Shown here in pieces: positions 1-6,956 of a stretch of 23,711 nucleotides of DNA. The notes under the pieces were generated by a model. That model worked only from the letters and a program-made list of their open reading frames with translations. It had not been told where the DNA came from and ran no database searches. The number at the start of each line of letters is the position of its first letter. Position 1 is the stretch's first letter. A program made the position numbers and the translations under genes. This DNA is from Microcaldota archaeon (lineage in GTDB: Archaea > Micrarchaeota > Micrarchaeia > Micrarchaeales > Micrarchaeaceae): the NCBI GenBank assembly GCA_021791775.1, contig JAJYVY010000006.1, positions 1-23,711 on the forward strand, written 5' to 3'.

Positions 1-901
1 GGTAAAGGATAAAATCTATGTCCACGCTCTTCCTTCTGCTTTTCCCGGGTATCGCCAGTATGAAGGTCTTCCTTACCGAATGCGCAACCCTTATCGCCCT
101 TGCCCACTCGGCTATGAGCAGCTTCGCACCCCTGGGGAAAACGTGGATGACATGTTTGGAATGCATCCATGATGGATCTTCCCTGATCGGCTTCGCACCC
201 GGCAGGTATATCCTGAAATGCGTCCCGAACTTGAATCCGGTCTTTACAACGTAGCCCTTCTCCCTCCAGTCCTTGTATACCTGGTAGAGCTTGGCGAAAT
301 CCTTCCTCCTCTTGCTTGCTATCGCTATTATTCTCGATTTGGTTGCATTTGATACCTTCAATGCCCCTTTCTCAATAAGGAAGAGGGTTTCGTATACATC
401 CAGCTTGTTGAGCACGCCGTGGTCGCCAAGCTTGTATGTGCCGTACTGCCCGAACCACAGCTCTGTGTATATCCTTTTGCTTTCCTGAGAATCCTCTACT
501 ATTGTTACCATGTCCTCCTGGAAGAACATCCCTTTTAGATTGTAGCCTGAGAGCCTGATTTGCGCTGCGGGATACCTCTTTACCGGGGTCTTTGTGTTCT
601 CCTTGGCGGCAAAGCTTCCGTCCTTTATTATCAGCCCTCTATCCCTCCAGTCTTTGTACGTAAAGTACCTTGATATGAGCTTGTCTGCGCTTGACATGCT
701 GCTTGCAAGCTCGTTGAACGTCATTGTGCTTTCCTGGTCGGATGTGCTGCAGCTCGCCTTCCTTATGTCCATGAGGTAGAGCGCCTCCTCCCGGCCTAGA
801 ACGAGCCTGCCGTCTTCCATCGTTCCTATGAAGCCATCTTTCAATATGTCGATTGTGGACTGGTCAGTGGAGTAAACCTCCCCTTTTTCGTACTTCAGCA
901 T
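1..901 (-). CDS. endA: tRNA-splicing endonuclease EndA, probable three-unit (epsilon2) type, 3' end outside window
   Basis: Cuts pre-tRNA introns at bulge-helix-bulge sites. I read 300 residues from ATG at 901 with no stop before the left edge. Residues about 1-100 form a short unit ending in YKDWRDRG (82-89) and lack a catalytic core. Residues about 110-300 form a complete unit with YKDWREKG (209-216), KTGFKFGTHFRIY (220-232), MHSKHVIHV (246-254) and SVRKTFILAI (275-284); the expected Tyr/His/Lys triad is Y232, H247 and K278. A truncated alpha-N unit before a full alpha unit fits the ARMAN-type three-unit enzyme, which would place a beta-C unit of roughly 95 residues beyond position 1. The alternative is the two-repeat alpha-prime type, but there the first repeat is normally longer. 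A GGTGA site lies about 10 nt upstream. It is last in the radA-dph5-endA operon, 6 nt after dph5. Confidence 0.9.
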   Translation of the reverse strand, partial: MLKYEKGEVYSTDQSTIDILKDGFIGTMEDGRLVLGREEALYLMDIRKASCSTSDQESTMTFNELASSMSSADKLISRYFTYKDWRDRGLIIKDGSFAAKENTKTPVKRYPAAQIRLSGYNLKGMFFQEDMVTIVEDSQESKRIYTELWFGQYGTYKLGDHGVLNKLDVYETLFLIEKGALKVSNATKSRIIAIASKRRKDFAKLYQVYKDWREKGYVVKTGFKFGTHFRIYLPGAKPIREDPSWMHSKHVIHVFPRGAKLLIAEWARAIRVAHSVRKTFILAIPGKSRRKSVDIDFILY

Positions 902-907
902 GAGCAA

Positions 908-1672
908 TCAATCACCGATCTGCATTCCCTGCATTGTCTCCTTTTCCACTGCGGATATCTCTGCCGGCAGTATAATTGCCGCCATTCCTTTATTACTGTC
1001 TTCTTTTGCTGCCTTTACAGTTATGAACTTTACAGACTCGCCTTCCAACCCCAGGTTCTTCATTATGATTAGCCTTTTATCATTGCTGATTATTCCCATA
1101 TTGTAGCTTTTTTCTGCGTCTTCCAGCCTTGCTACAGCCTCTTTCACGCTTATTGTGCTCTCGCCTTCCTGGTCGTAGTCCAGAAGGATTAGGGAGTGAT
1201 TGTTTTGCCTTGAATTTTTCTCTATCGTCTCGTAGAAAGAGAGCGGCTTGTAGTTGGCTGTCCATCTCGGGATTGTGCACACCGCCCCGAACCTGTAAAA
1301 ATCAAGGCCGCTTTCACCGATGGCGGATGTCATTATGTTTGATGAATGATAAACCTTTACCTCTACTTTTGCCCTTTTTGCCTCTATAAAAAGAATCTTG
1401 TGTGTTGTTGCGACAAGAGGATCCCCTCCTGTGAGCACTGCTATGTCTTTGCTCCTCGCGCCCTCTACCAGCTCTCTTGCCTTGTCTTCCATGTCCTCTC
1501 TTTTCAGTTTTCCTATTTCCTTTCCAATAATCCTTGTCAGCGCCCCTATTTTCGCATCATCGATAAAGCTGGTGTACGTGTCTATGAAAACAGCGGCGCA
1601 GCCTTTGCACGCCTCGGCTGCCCCAACGGATATGTCATAGTAGGACAAACCCGTACCCACAAGAAAAAGCAT
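908..1672 (-). CDS. dph5: diphthine synthase (Dph5/DphB)
   Basis: SAM-dependent methyltransferase of diphthamide biosynthesis; it methylates the modified histidine of elongation factor 2. The 254-aa length is typical of archaeal Dph5. Family features are the N-terminal MLFLVGTGLSYYDISV segment, an FIDTYTS segment at residues about 29-35, and GGDPLVATTH in the SAM-binding region (about 81-90), followed by SAIGESGLDFYRFG. The ATG at 1672 follows the radA stop by 9 nt and has an AAGGTGG ribosome-binding site that overlaps the radA stop region. The gene is co-directional with radA upstream and endA downstream. The family assignment is firm; only the operon is inferred. Confidence 0.95.
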   Translation of the reverse strand: MLFLVGTGLSYYDISVGAAEACKGCAAVFIDTYTSFIDDAKIGALTRIIGKEIGKLKREDMEDKARELVEGARSKDIAVLTGGDPLVATTHKILFIEAKRAKVEVKVYHSSNIMTSAIGESGLDFYRFGAVCTIPRWTANYKPLSFYETIEKNSRQNNHSLILLDYDQEGESTISVKEAVARLEDAEKSYNMGIISNDKRLIIMKNLGLEGESVKFITVKAAKEDSNKGMAAIILPAEISAVEKETMQGMQIGD

Positions 1673-1681
1673 CTTACCACC

Positions 1682-2629
1682 TTATACTATTCCGTCCGGG
1701 GTGATTTTTATGACGCACTCCCCTTCCGGCATGTTTGGAGAATCCACAAGCCTGACTATTCTCTTCTCTTCCTTGCTCTTCCTTATGTAGAGCATCGTCG
1801 TGGCTGCATGGGCGAGTATGTTCCCGCCTATCGGCGTGGTTGGGTCGCCGAACATCATTCCGGGGTTATCCATTACCTGGTTTGTAACATATACGGCTAG
1901 ATTATACTTGTTGGATAGGATTGCAAGCCTCCTTATATGGGAATTCAGCTTCTGCTGGCGCTCGTTCAGCGCCCCCCTTCCCAGGTATTCCGCCCTGAAT
2001 AGCGAAGTGAGCGAGTCTACCACTATAAGCTTGATGTTCCTTTCCTGGATTAGCTTGTCCGCCCTTTCCAGCGTAAGCATTTGCTGCTCTGTTGTCATCG
2101 CCCTTATCACAACTATGTTCTCTATGACCTTTTCCTGGTCCAGACCTGCTTTCTTGGCAATCGATACGATTCTTTCTGGCCTAAACGTGCCTTCAGTGTC
2201 TAAAAATAGCACTCCGCCGTCGAGCCCGCCCTTCTTCAATGGAAGCTGTACGTTGACCGACAGCTGAAACCCTATTTGGCTCTTTCCGCTTGCGAATCTG
2301 CCATAAACTTCTGTAATCGCGTCTGTTTCTACGCCACCTCCTATAAGATCATCAAGGTCTTTAGATCCTGTGGAGATTCTTCCTATCGCCTCCCTTCTTT
2401 TAAGCAGCGTTGCTGCGGTTTCGTAGCTAATTGTTGTTGCTTCTCTGGCAGCCGTTATAGCTTCTTTTGCCTTGTCCTGGCTTATGCCTGATATCTCCGA
2501 AATGTTGGAAGGGAACGCTACAGCCACCTTGTCTAGCGTGTCTATGCCGGCAGCCCTGAGCTTTTCCGCGCTTGTTGGTCCTATACCTGGCAAGTCCTCC
2601 AATTCACGTATTGCTTTTTCTTTGGGCAT
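1682..2629 (-). CDS. radA: DNA repair and recombination protein RadA
   Basis: Archaeal RecA/Rad51 recombinase that forms filaments on single-stranded DNA and carries out ATP-dependent strand exchange. Counting from ATG at 2629 (315 aa), residues about 8-60 carry the helix-hairpin-helix domain (DLPGIGPTSAEKL). Walker A is GRFASGKSQ (110-118), compared with the usual GEFGSGKTQ. Walker B is in LIVVDSLTSLFRAEY, and the C-terminal core has GRGALNERQQKL and VTNQVMDNPG. A TTG one codon earlier (2632) could also initiate, but ATG is preferred because no ribosome-binding site favours TTG. The TATA-like box at 2662-2669 implies a leader of only about 10 nt. It is the first gene of the radA-dph5-endA operon. 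An R in the second position of Walker A is a mild deviation. Confidence 0.97.
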   Translation of the reverse strand: MPKEKAIRELEDLPGIGPTSAEKLRAAGIDTLDKVAVAFPSNISEISGISQDKAKEAITAAREATTISYETAATLLKRREAIGRISTGSKDLDDLIGGGVETDAITEVYGRFASGKSQIGFQLSVNVQLPLKKGGLDGGVLFLDTEGTFRPERIVSIAKKAGLDQEKVIENIVVIRAMTTEQQMLTLERADKLIQERNIKLIVVDSLTSLFRAEYLGRGALNERQQKLNSHIRRLAILSNKYNLAVYVTNQVMDNPGMMFGDPTTPIGGNILAHAATTMLYIRKSKEEKRIVRLVDSPNMPEGECVIKITPDGIV

Positions 2630-2661
2630 CAAAACACGATATTATTTTATGAACGAATAGG

Positions 2662-2669
2662 TATTTAAA
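2662..2669 (-). promoter_or_regulatory. TATA box of the radA operon
   Basis: On the minus strand this reads TTTAAATA, an archaeal box A, about 33 nt upstream of the radA ATG, so the transcript should be nearly leaderless. The element is almost symmetric and could also fire rightward. Confidence 0.55.
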
Positions 2670-2678
2670 ACAGAATAT

Positions 2679-2695
2679 GCTTATCACTGATAAGC
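2679..2695. repeat. perfect 8-bp palindrome upstream of radA
   Basis: The sequence is GCTTATCA-C-TGATAAGC, with perfect 8-bp arms around one central base. It sits just upstream of the radA TATA box. The geometry suits a dimeric DNA-binding regulator better than an RNA hairpin, because a one-base loop cannot close. Which regulator would bind is unknown. Confidence 0.5.
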
Positions 2696-2720
2696 AGGAT
2701 TTTTATGAAAGAAGAAATAG

Positions 2721-2745
2721 TGCCAGCGTGGTTAACACGCTGGCA
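2721..2745. other. strong hairpin between radA and DUF92 promoters (possible small RNA)
   Basis: A perfect 10-bp inverted repeat, TGCCAGCGTG / CACGCTGGCA, encloses a 5-nt loop (GTTAA). It lies in the 238-bp gap between divergent genes, outside the leaders predicted from either TATA box. A second, weaker pairing (GTTCT at about 2756-2760 with AGAAC at about 2780-2784) lies on its right. Read on the minus strand, the hairpin is followed by T-rich sequence, which would suit a short terminated transcript. I do not recognise it as a tRNA, C/D, H/ACA or SRP RNA. No ORF of note is present in this gap. Confidence 0.4.
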
Positions 2746-2809
2746 AGGCGACCAGTTCTTCACGACCTTCCTACAGTAGAGAACCCGTAATAAGCTATTA
2801 AAATATAGG

Positions 2810-2819
2810 TTTAAAAAAC
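2810..2819 (+). promoter_or_regulatory. TATA-like box for the DUF92 gene
   Basis: TTTAAAAAAC lies about 50 nt upstream of the ATG at 2868, predicting a leader of roughly 25 nt. A second AT-rich run (ATTAAAATATA) precedes it, so the exact box is uncertain. Confidence 0.4.
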
Positions 2820-2867
2820 TTCCTTGTATCGTCAAATAGTGGAATAATATTTCAAAAAGATGGAATT

Positions 2868-3602
2868 ATGACCTTCCTTACCCTTGATGCCAAAGGCGTT
2901 GCTATTGCCATAGTATTAGGTGTGCTCCTTCTGGCCTTTGGCCGCCTCAACCCTATCTTCACTGTCTTTATGATTTACTTCCTTGTGCTTTCTGCTGCGG
3001 TTACGGTTCTGGGGGTTAAGTACAAAAAGCGCATAAAGGTGTATGAGAAATCGAGAGGGGTGTGGAACGTACTGTCGAACGGTCTCGGTCCGTTGATCTT
3101 CGCCGCGCTCTTTTTCATATCCGCGTACTTTTTAGCCTGGCAGCTCATGACCATCTTTGCAATTGCATTCGGCGCCAGTGTGGCATCGATCACGGCAGAT
3201 AAGTTTAGCAGCGAGGTGGGGGTGCTGAACGGCAAGCCTAAAGACATTTTCACGTTAAAGAGCATCAAGAAAGGAAGATCTGGAGGGGTGAGCGCACTTG
3301 GGTTATCTTCCGGATTGCTTGGCGCTGCGCTGATATCCATACCGTTTGCCTACTTTGCATTGAATTATGGCGTGATGCCGCTGCTTTTAATCGGTTATCT
3401 TCCGCTGCTTGCAATGTCTCTTACAATCGGCGGCTTTGTCGGCACTCTAGTTGACTCCATGATGGGCCACTTTGAAGAGAAGAAGCTGGGTAATAAATTT
3501 ACTTCAAATTTCATCTGCAGCGTTTGCGGTGGGGCAGCAGGAGTTGCGATTTTTGCTCTTCTCCTGTATGTTTTGCAGCTGCCAGCCTACTTTATCTTTT
3601 AG
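2868..3602 (+). CDS. DUF92 family integral membrane protein (TMEM19/VTE6-like)
   Basis: A 244-aa polytopic membrane protein. Family landmarks in order are SITADKFSSEVGVL (about 105-118, matching the ATxADTxxSExG pattern), GRSGGVSALGLSSGLLGA (about 136-153), GGFVGTLVDSMMG (about 188-200) and GNKFTSNFICSVCGG near the C-terminus. About six hydrophobic stretches alternate with short charged loops. Relatives include plant VTE6, a phytyl-phosphate kinase, so a role in polyprenyl-phosphate metabolism is possible, but archaeal members lack an established function. It stands alone, divergent from radA and followed after 67 nt by a separately promoted gene. The D-K-F variant, where D-T is usual, should be checked by alignment. 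Confidence 0.85.
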   Translation: MTFLTLDAKGVAIAIVLGVLLLAFGRLNPIFTVFMIYFLVLSAAVTVLGVKYKKRIKVYEKSRGVWNVLSNGLGPLIFAALFFISAYFLAWQLMTIFAIAFGASVASITADKFSSEVGVLNGKPKDIFTLKSIKKGRSGGVSALGLSSGLLGAALISIPFAYFALNYGVMPLLLIGYLPLLAMSLTIGGFVGTLVDSMMGHFEEKKLGNKFTSNFICSVCGGAAGVAIFALLLYVLQLPAYFIF

Positions 3603-3634
3603 CTGCCTCAATTGCTGCATAGGCTGCAGACAGA

Positions 3635-3643
3635 TTTAAATAT
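3635..3643 (+). promoter_or_regulatory. TATA box of the deaminase-like gene
   Basis: TTTAAATAT is centred about 31 nt before the ATG at 3670, predicting a leaderless or nearly leaderless transcript. Confidence 0.6.
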
Positions 3644-3669
3644 CTAAAAATCAAACTGCAAATGAAACC

Positions 3670-4743
3670 ATGGGGGAATCAATTACAGATGCAGAGATAG
3701 CGGAGGGGATCCTTCACGCCAATACAGCCAGAGAAGTTGCGATGACGAGCAGGACAAAATGCGGAGTTTCTGTTGGCGTAAGAGTACATGGAAGGTTGGT
3801 GTGGCAATCCGGTTTTAACATAGAATTCAGGGCGTATAACGGCTATCATGCAGAGGAAGTTGCGGGTGTGGGCCTGATCGATGCTGGCAAGATGGCAGGC
3901 GATTTCGAAGTTCTTGTAGAAAGGTACCAGGATGCAAGCCACAATATTGTAGAACATTTCCCAGGATGCCCGACTTGCTGGTCATTCTATAATAATTGGG
4001 GAAACAAGGATATGCTATTTGTAGTTGCTGATGGGGTAAAAGAAACTTACCGCGCCAGGCTTAAAGACATGCAGCATGTCGCGCTGCCGGGGCTTGTTTA
4101 TCCATCTGATACCCTGCGTGCGGCCAAACCCCTTCGGAATTTTAGAGCGGGCGGCGACGCCCCCTTGCGCCGTGTGGTAGAAACAATGAAAACTCCTACT
4201 GATATAGATTCGCTTGTGAGAGTTGCTTTGGATGCGCGCGGGCGAGGGCTTACATTTGAAGGATATGACAATCTTCTTCATTTTGATGCTGTGGCTTTTG
4301 GGATGGCGGATGGCAGGATATTTGGCGGCTTCCCCATGCAGTCATATGGCTACAAGGGTTATCGACCTGAGGAGGTTGGGGCGATTCTTGCGTCGCTGCG
4401 CGACTACAGAGGCGCAGATTACAGGATTGTGGCAGGCATCGTCCCTTCTTATGTACAAGATGATGAAACTAGGGGGTTCCTAGCAAGCATAACGGAGTTC
4501 TATAGTATACTCAGGGAGTTTACGCATGACAGGATTAAGCTTGTTGCTGCAAACAATAAAGGCGAAATAGTTTACCCGAAAGGCGATGCCGATGGACCTG
4601 ATTTACGTGTGCGTGATGTCCTGCGCCATACAGGGGAAAGTGAACGGTTCCTAAGAAGATACAGTAGCGAGGTCCGCCCATATCAGCCAACACAATCAAA
4701 AATAAAAGTTGCAAGCACGGCATGGCACGCTGGGCGTATATAA
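3670..4743 (+). CDS. cytidine deaminase-like protein with degenerate second deaminase-like domain
   Basis: A 357-aa protein. The N-terminal domain (about 1-140) has the zinc-deaminase signature: SGFNIEF (47-53), HAEE (H60, E62) and PGCPTC (C100, C103), giving one His and two Cys ligands plus the catalytic Glu. The C-terminal half (about 195-310) looks like a second copy: DGRIFGGF (214-221) matches GRLVWQSGF, and KGYRPEEVG (229-237) matches NGYHAEEVAG, but the zinc His is Arg and no PCxxC follows. E. coli Cdd likewise pairs an active and an inactive domain. The substrate could be free cytidine/deoxycytidine or something else; length and divergence prevent a firm call. The start at 3670 is fixed by the TATA box; another ATG at 3662 is out of frame. 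It converges on tRNA-Gly. Confidence 0.75.
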   Translation: MGESITDAEIAEGILHANTAREVAMTSRTKCGVSVGVRVHGRLVWQSGFNIEFRAYNGYHAEEVAGVGLIDAGKMAGDFEVLVERYQDASHNIVEHFPGCPTCWSFYNNWGNKDMLFVVADGVKETYRARLKDMQHVALPGLVYPSDTLRAAKPLRNFRAGGDAPLRRVVETMKTPTDIDSLVRVALDARGRGLTFEGYDNLLHFDAVAFGMADGRIFGGFPMQSYGYKGYRPEEVGAILASLRDYRGADYRIVAGIVPSYVQDDETRGFLASITEFYSILREFTHDRIKLVAANNKGEIVYPKGDADGPDLRVRDVLRHTGESERFLRRYSSEVRPYQPTQSKIKVASTAWHAGRI

Positions 4744-4794
4744 CTCCTCCAAATGCCCCATATTTTATCATAAAAGTTAAACATAAGCATGATG

Positions 4795-4867
4795 TGCGCT
4801 AGCCGGGATTTGAACCCGGGCAATTGCCTTGGGAAGGCAAGATCCTACCGGACTAGACTACTAGCGC
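4795..4867 (-). tRNA. tRNA-Gly(CCC)
   Basis: A 73-nt cloverleaf without intron. Acceptor GCGCTAG/CTAGCGC is perfect, D stem GTCT/GGAT has wobbles, anticodon arm TTGCC-TTCCCAA-GGCAA gives anticodon CCC, T arm is CCGGG-TTCAAAT-CCCGG, and the discriminator is A. CCA is not encoded. The first seven nucleotides coincide with the last codons and stop of metK (KER-stop), so the two genes overlap by 7 bp in the same direction. It may be processed from the metK transcript; I see no obvious separate promoter. Confidence 0.95.
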
Positions 4868-6042
4868 TCTTTCGCACTAACCTGCTCTTCTGATATGTTT
4901 CTAGCCTGCTCTCTTAATATTTTTGCTTTGTCGGTCCTTTCCCACGGCAATCCCTCCTTTCCAAAATGGCCATACGCTACTGTGCTGGAGTAAATAGGCC
5001 GCTTTAGATCGAGTGTTTTTATTATCTCTGCAGGTTTCAGGTTGAAATTTCTTTTGATCAGTTCCTCTATCTCTTCCTGCGGGATTTTGTTGGTGCCGAA
5101 GCATTCTACATGTACGCCAAGAGGATCAGGGTAGCCTATGCAATACGATATCTGTATCTCGCATTCGTCAGCAAGGCCCGCCGCCACGACGTTCTTTGCT
5201 ATGTATCTGGCGATGTATGCTGCCGACCTGTCTACTTTTGAAGGATCCTTTCCTGAAAAAGCTCCTCCGCCATGCCTTCCCCTCCCCCCATAGGTATCGA
5301 CTATTATCTTCCTTCCTGTTACGCCGGTGTCGGCTGCAGGCCCGCCAAGTGCAAATTTGCCTGTTGCATTTATGAACACCTTTGTATCCTTATTGAGCCA
5401 GCTGCCCAAAACCGGCTTGATCACCTTATTTGATATCTGCTCCCTTAGGCGTTCTATGTCGCACTCCTTATGGTGCACAGATACTACGACTGCGCTCACC
5501 CTTTTTGGCACCCTGCCGTCGTATTCTACTGTTACTTGGCTTTTGCCGTCCGGCAGCGCTTCCGGTATGCTTCCATTCTTCCTTACTTCTGTAAGCTTGT
5601 TTGTAAGAGCATGCGCCAGCATTATTGGCAGTGGCATTAGCTGCGGTGTTTCATTGCATGCATACCCGAACATCATGCCTTGGTCGCCAGCCCCCTGTTC
5701 TTTGTTGCCCTCCCTTTTCCCTGACACTCCTACAGCTATGTCAGGGCTCTGCTCATGGAGCAGCATGAGGAGCTCGCACTTATCCGAAAAACCCAGGCTT
5801 GGGTCTGTATAACCGATATCCCTTATTTTCTGCCTTATAACCTTCTCGTAATCCACCTTTGCTTTTGTGGTTATTTCCCCTGCGACGCAGCAAAAGTTCC
5901 TTGTCACCAATGTCTCCACGGCAACCCTGCTTTCCGGATCCTCTGCAATGCAAGCATCAAGTATTGCATCGCTCACTGCATCGCACACCTTGTCGGGATG
6001 CCCCTCTGTCACACTCTCCGAAGAGAACTGCCTTATTGCCAT
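4861..6042 (-). CDS. metK: S-adenosylmethionine synthetase, bacterial/eukaryotic type
   Basis: Makes S-adenosylmethionine from methionine and ATP. The 393 residues carry the hallmarks of the bacterial/eukaryotic MetK family: FSSESVTEGHPDKVCD (6-21, with ATP/Mg-binding HPDK), GAGDQGMMFGYA (117-128), GGRGRHGGGAFSGKD around 250-265, and RSAAYIARYIAKN after it. Most archaea instead use a divergent archaeal SAM synthetase (PF01941), so this gene is probably of transferred origin; the MSA-free reading makes the type clear. ATG at 6042 is natural. The stop TAG is built from the tRNA-Gly acceptor stem. The promoter region holds a 7-bp inverted repeat around the TATA box. SAM feeds Dph5 and many RNA methylations. 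Confidence 0.97.
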   Translation of the reverse strand: MAIRQFSSESVTEGHPDKVCDAVSDAILDACIAEDPESRVAVETLVTRNFCCVAGEITTKAKVDYEKVIRQKIRDIGYTDPSLGFSDKCELLMLLHEQSPDIAVGVSGKREGNKEQGAGDQGMMFGYACNETPQLMPLPIMLAHALTNKLTEVRKNGSIPEALPDGKSQVTVEYDGRVPKRVSAVVVSVHHKECDIERLREQISNKVIKPVLGSWLNKDTKVFINATGKFALGGPAADTGVTGRKIIVDTYGGRGRHGGGAFSGKDPSKVDRSAAYIARYIAKNVVAAGLADECEIQISYCIGYPDPLGVHVECFGTNKIPQEEIEELIKRNFNLKPAEIIKTLDLKRPIYSSTVAYGHFGKEGLPWERTDKAKILREQARNISEEQVSAKER

Positions 6043-6057
6043 CTTATTACCGAAGAT

Positions 6058-6089
6058 GGTGCATTTGCAAGGTTTTTATTTGATGCACC
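6058..6089 (-). promoter_or_regulatory. metK promoter with flanking 7-bp inverted repeat
   Basis: GGTGCAT (6058-6064) and ATGCACC (6083-6089) are perfect inverted repeats separated by 18 bp. The spacer holds the likely TATA box, read on the minus strand as AAATAAAAACC (6071-6081). One arm would lie between TATA and transcription start and the other upstream, as in an operator. An RNA hairpin is unlikely because transcription should start after the element. Confidence 0.45.
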
Positions 6090-6157
6090 GCATGCAATTT
6101 ATCTTTGTAAATTTTATGTATGCCGTTGAAATTAGACACCTGCCTAATCGGCATCTG

Positions 6158-6955
6158 TCATCTGATGTAGCTGGGTCCCTGCTCTGGGGTGCTCGGATTC
6201 TGTATGTTCTGCGGCTGCTGGAATATCCCCATTGACATCTGTTGCTCCAGCTCCTTCAGCGCCTTGGTGGTCTTATTTATTATGTCGTCGAGCCCTTGCG
6301 TATTCAGCTGGAGGTTCAGCACATTCCCCAACAAAGACAATACCGATTTCGCCGCTGCCGCATCCATATCCATTATTGCTGTCTCGCCCATAAGGCAGAT
6401 TCCAGGTATGCCGCGCTGCTTTGCCAGTGCAACAATCAGCCCAGCAGACCCCCATATTACTCCCTTTGTCTTCCCAAACACAACCTTTGCCCCTTTGAAT
6501 GTTTTTATTACCTCTTTGTCTGAGGCATTGCCAAATACTTGGGGTGTAGATGCGATTGGTTCCGCGGGAGCATAGCCTCCCACTGTGAAAACGAATGACC
6601 CTCCCAATTCATTTTTAAAGAAATCCACTATGGCAAGATTGACCTCGTACTGCCCTTCTGGAGTAACCGCCTGGTCGTCGCCTGTTAACAGTACTATGTC
6701 CTTGCCTCCTTTTTTCTTTGCTTTTACGTAGTAGAACCTGTTGCTCATCATCCTCAGCTTCCCGTTCTTCATCATTATTACCCTGTGCAGGAAATGGTTG
6801 GAATATAATGTGGCAAACCGTTTCGCCCGCAGTTCAGTCTTTATGTGCGTCACAACTATCTTGCCAACATTGCCCACTCCAGGCAGGCCCACTATTAGAA
6901 TGGGCTTGTTGAACTTTACTCCATCACGCATTTTTATCCATGTGCCAGCGGCCAT
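6158..6955 (-). CDS. PAC2 family protein (proteasome assembly chaperone-like)
   Basis: A 265-aa protein from ATG at 6955. The N-terminal KPILIVGLPGVGNVGKIVV (about 15-33) is the PAC2/COG1938-COG2047 glycine-rich motif, followed by LLTGDDQAVTPEGQYEV, VGGYAPAE and GVIWGSAGLIVALAKQRGIPGICLMGET, all family landmarks. Eukaryotic relatives (PSMG2/PAC2) help assemble the proteasome; archaeal function is not settled. The last ~40 residues are a Q/N/P-rich tail. An alternative TTG start at 6970 has GGAGG six bases upstream, although that GGAGG also encodes aIF2-alpha residues. ATG leaves a 1-nt gap to the aIF2-alpha stop, TTG overlaps it by 14 nt. Association with eL42 and aIF2-alpha genes is common in archaea. 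Confidence 0.88.
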   Translation of the reverse strand: MAAGTWIKMRDGVKFNKPILIVGLPGVGNVGKIVVTHIKTELRAKRFATLYSNHFLHRVIMMKNGKLRMMSNRFYYVKAKKKGGKDIVLLTGDDQAVTPEGQYEVNLAIVDFFKNELGGSFVFTVGGYAPAEPIASTPQVFGNASDKEVIKTFKGAKVVFGKTKGVIWGSAGLIVALAKQRGIPGICLMGETAIMDMDAAAAKSVLSLLGNVLNLQLNTQGLDDIINKTTKALKELEQQMSMGIFQQPQNIQNPSTPEQGPSYIR

Positions 6956-6956
6956 G

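Noticed and set aside
1346..1900. 184-aa plus-strand frame across dph5 and radA
   Set aside because: It spans two firmly identified genes on the opposite strand and has no promoter or family resemblance.
2721..2790. tRNA-like reading of the hairpin region (GGTTAACACGC resembles a D arm)
   Set aside because: No T loop with GTTCRANYC, no matching acceptor stem, and the possible anticodon loop has eight bases.
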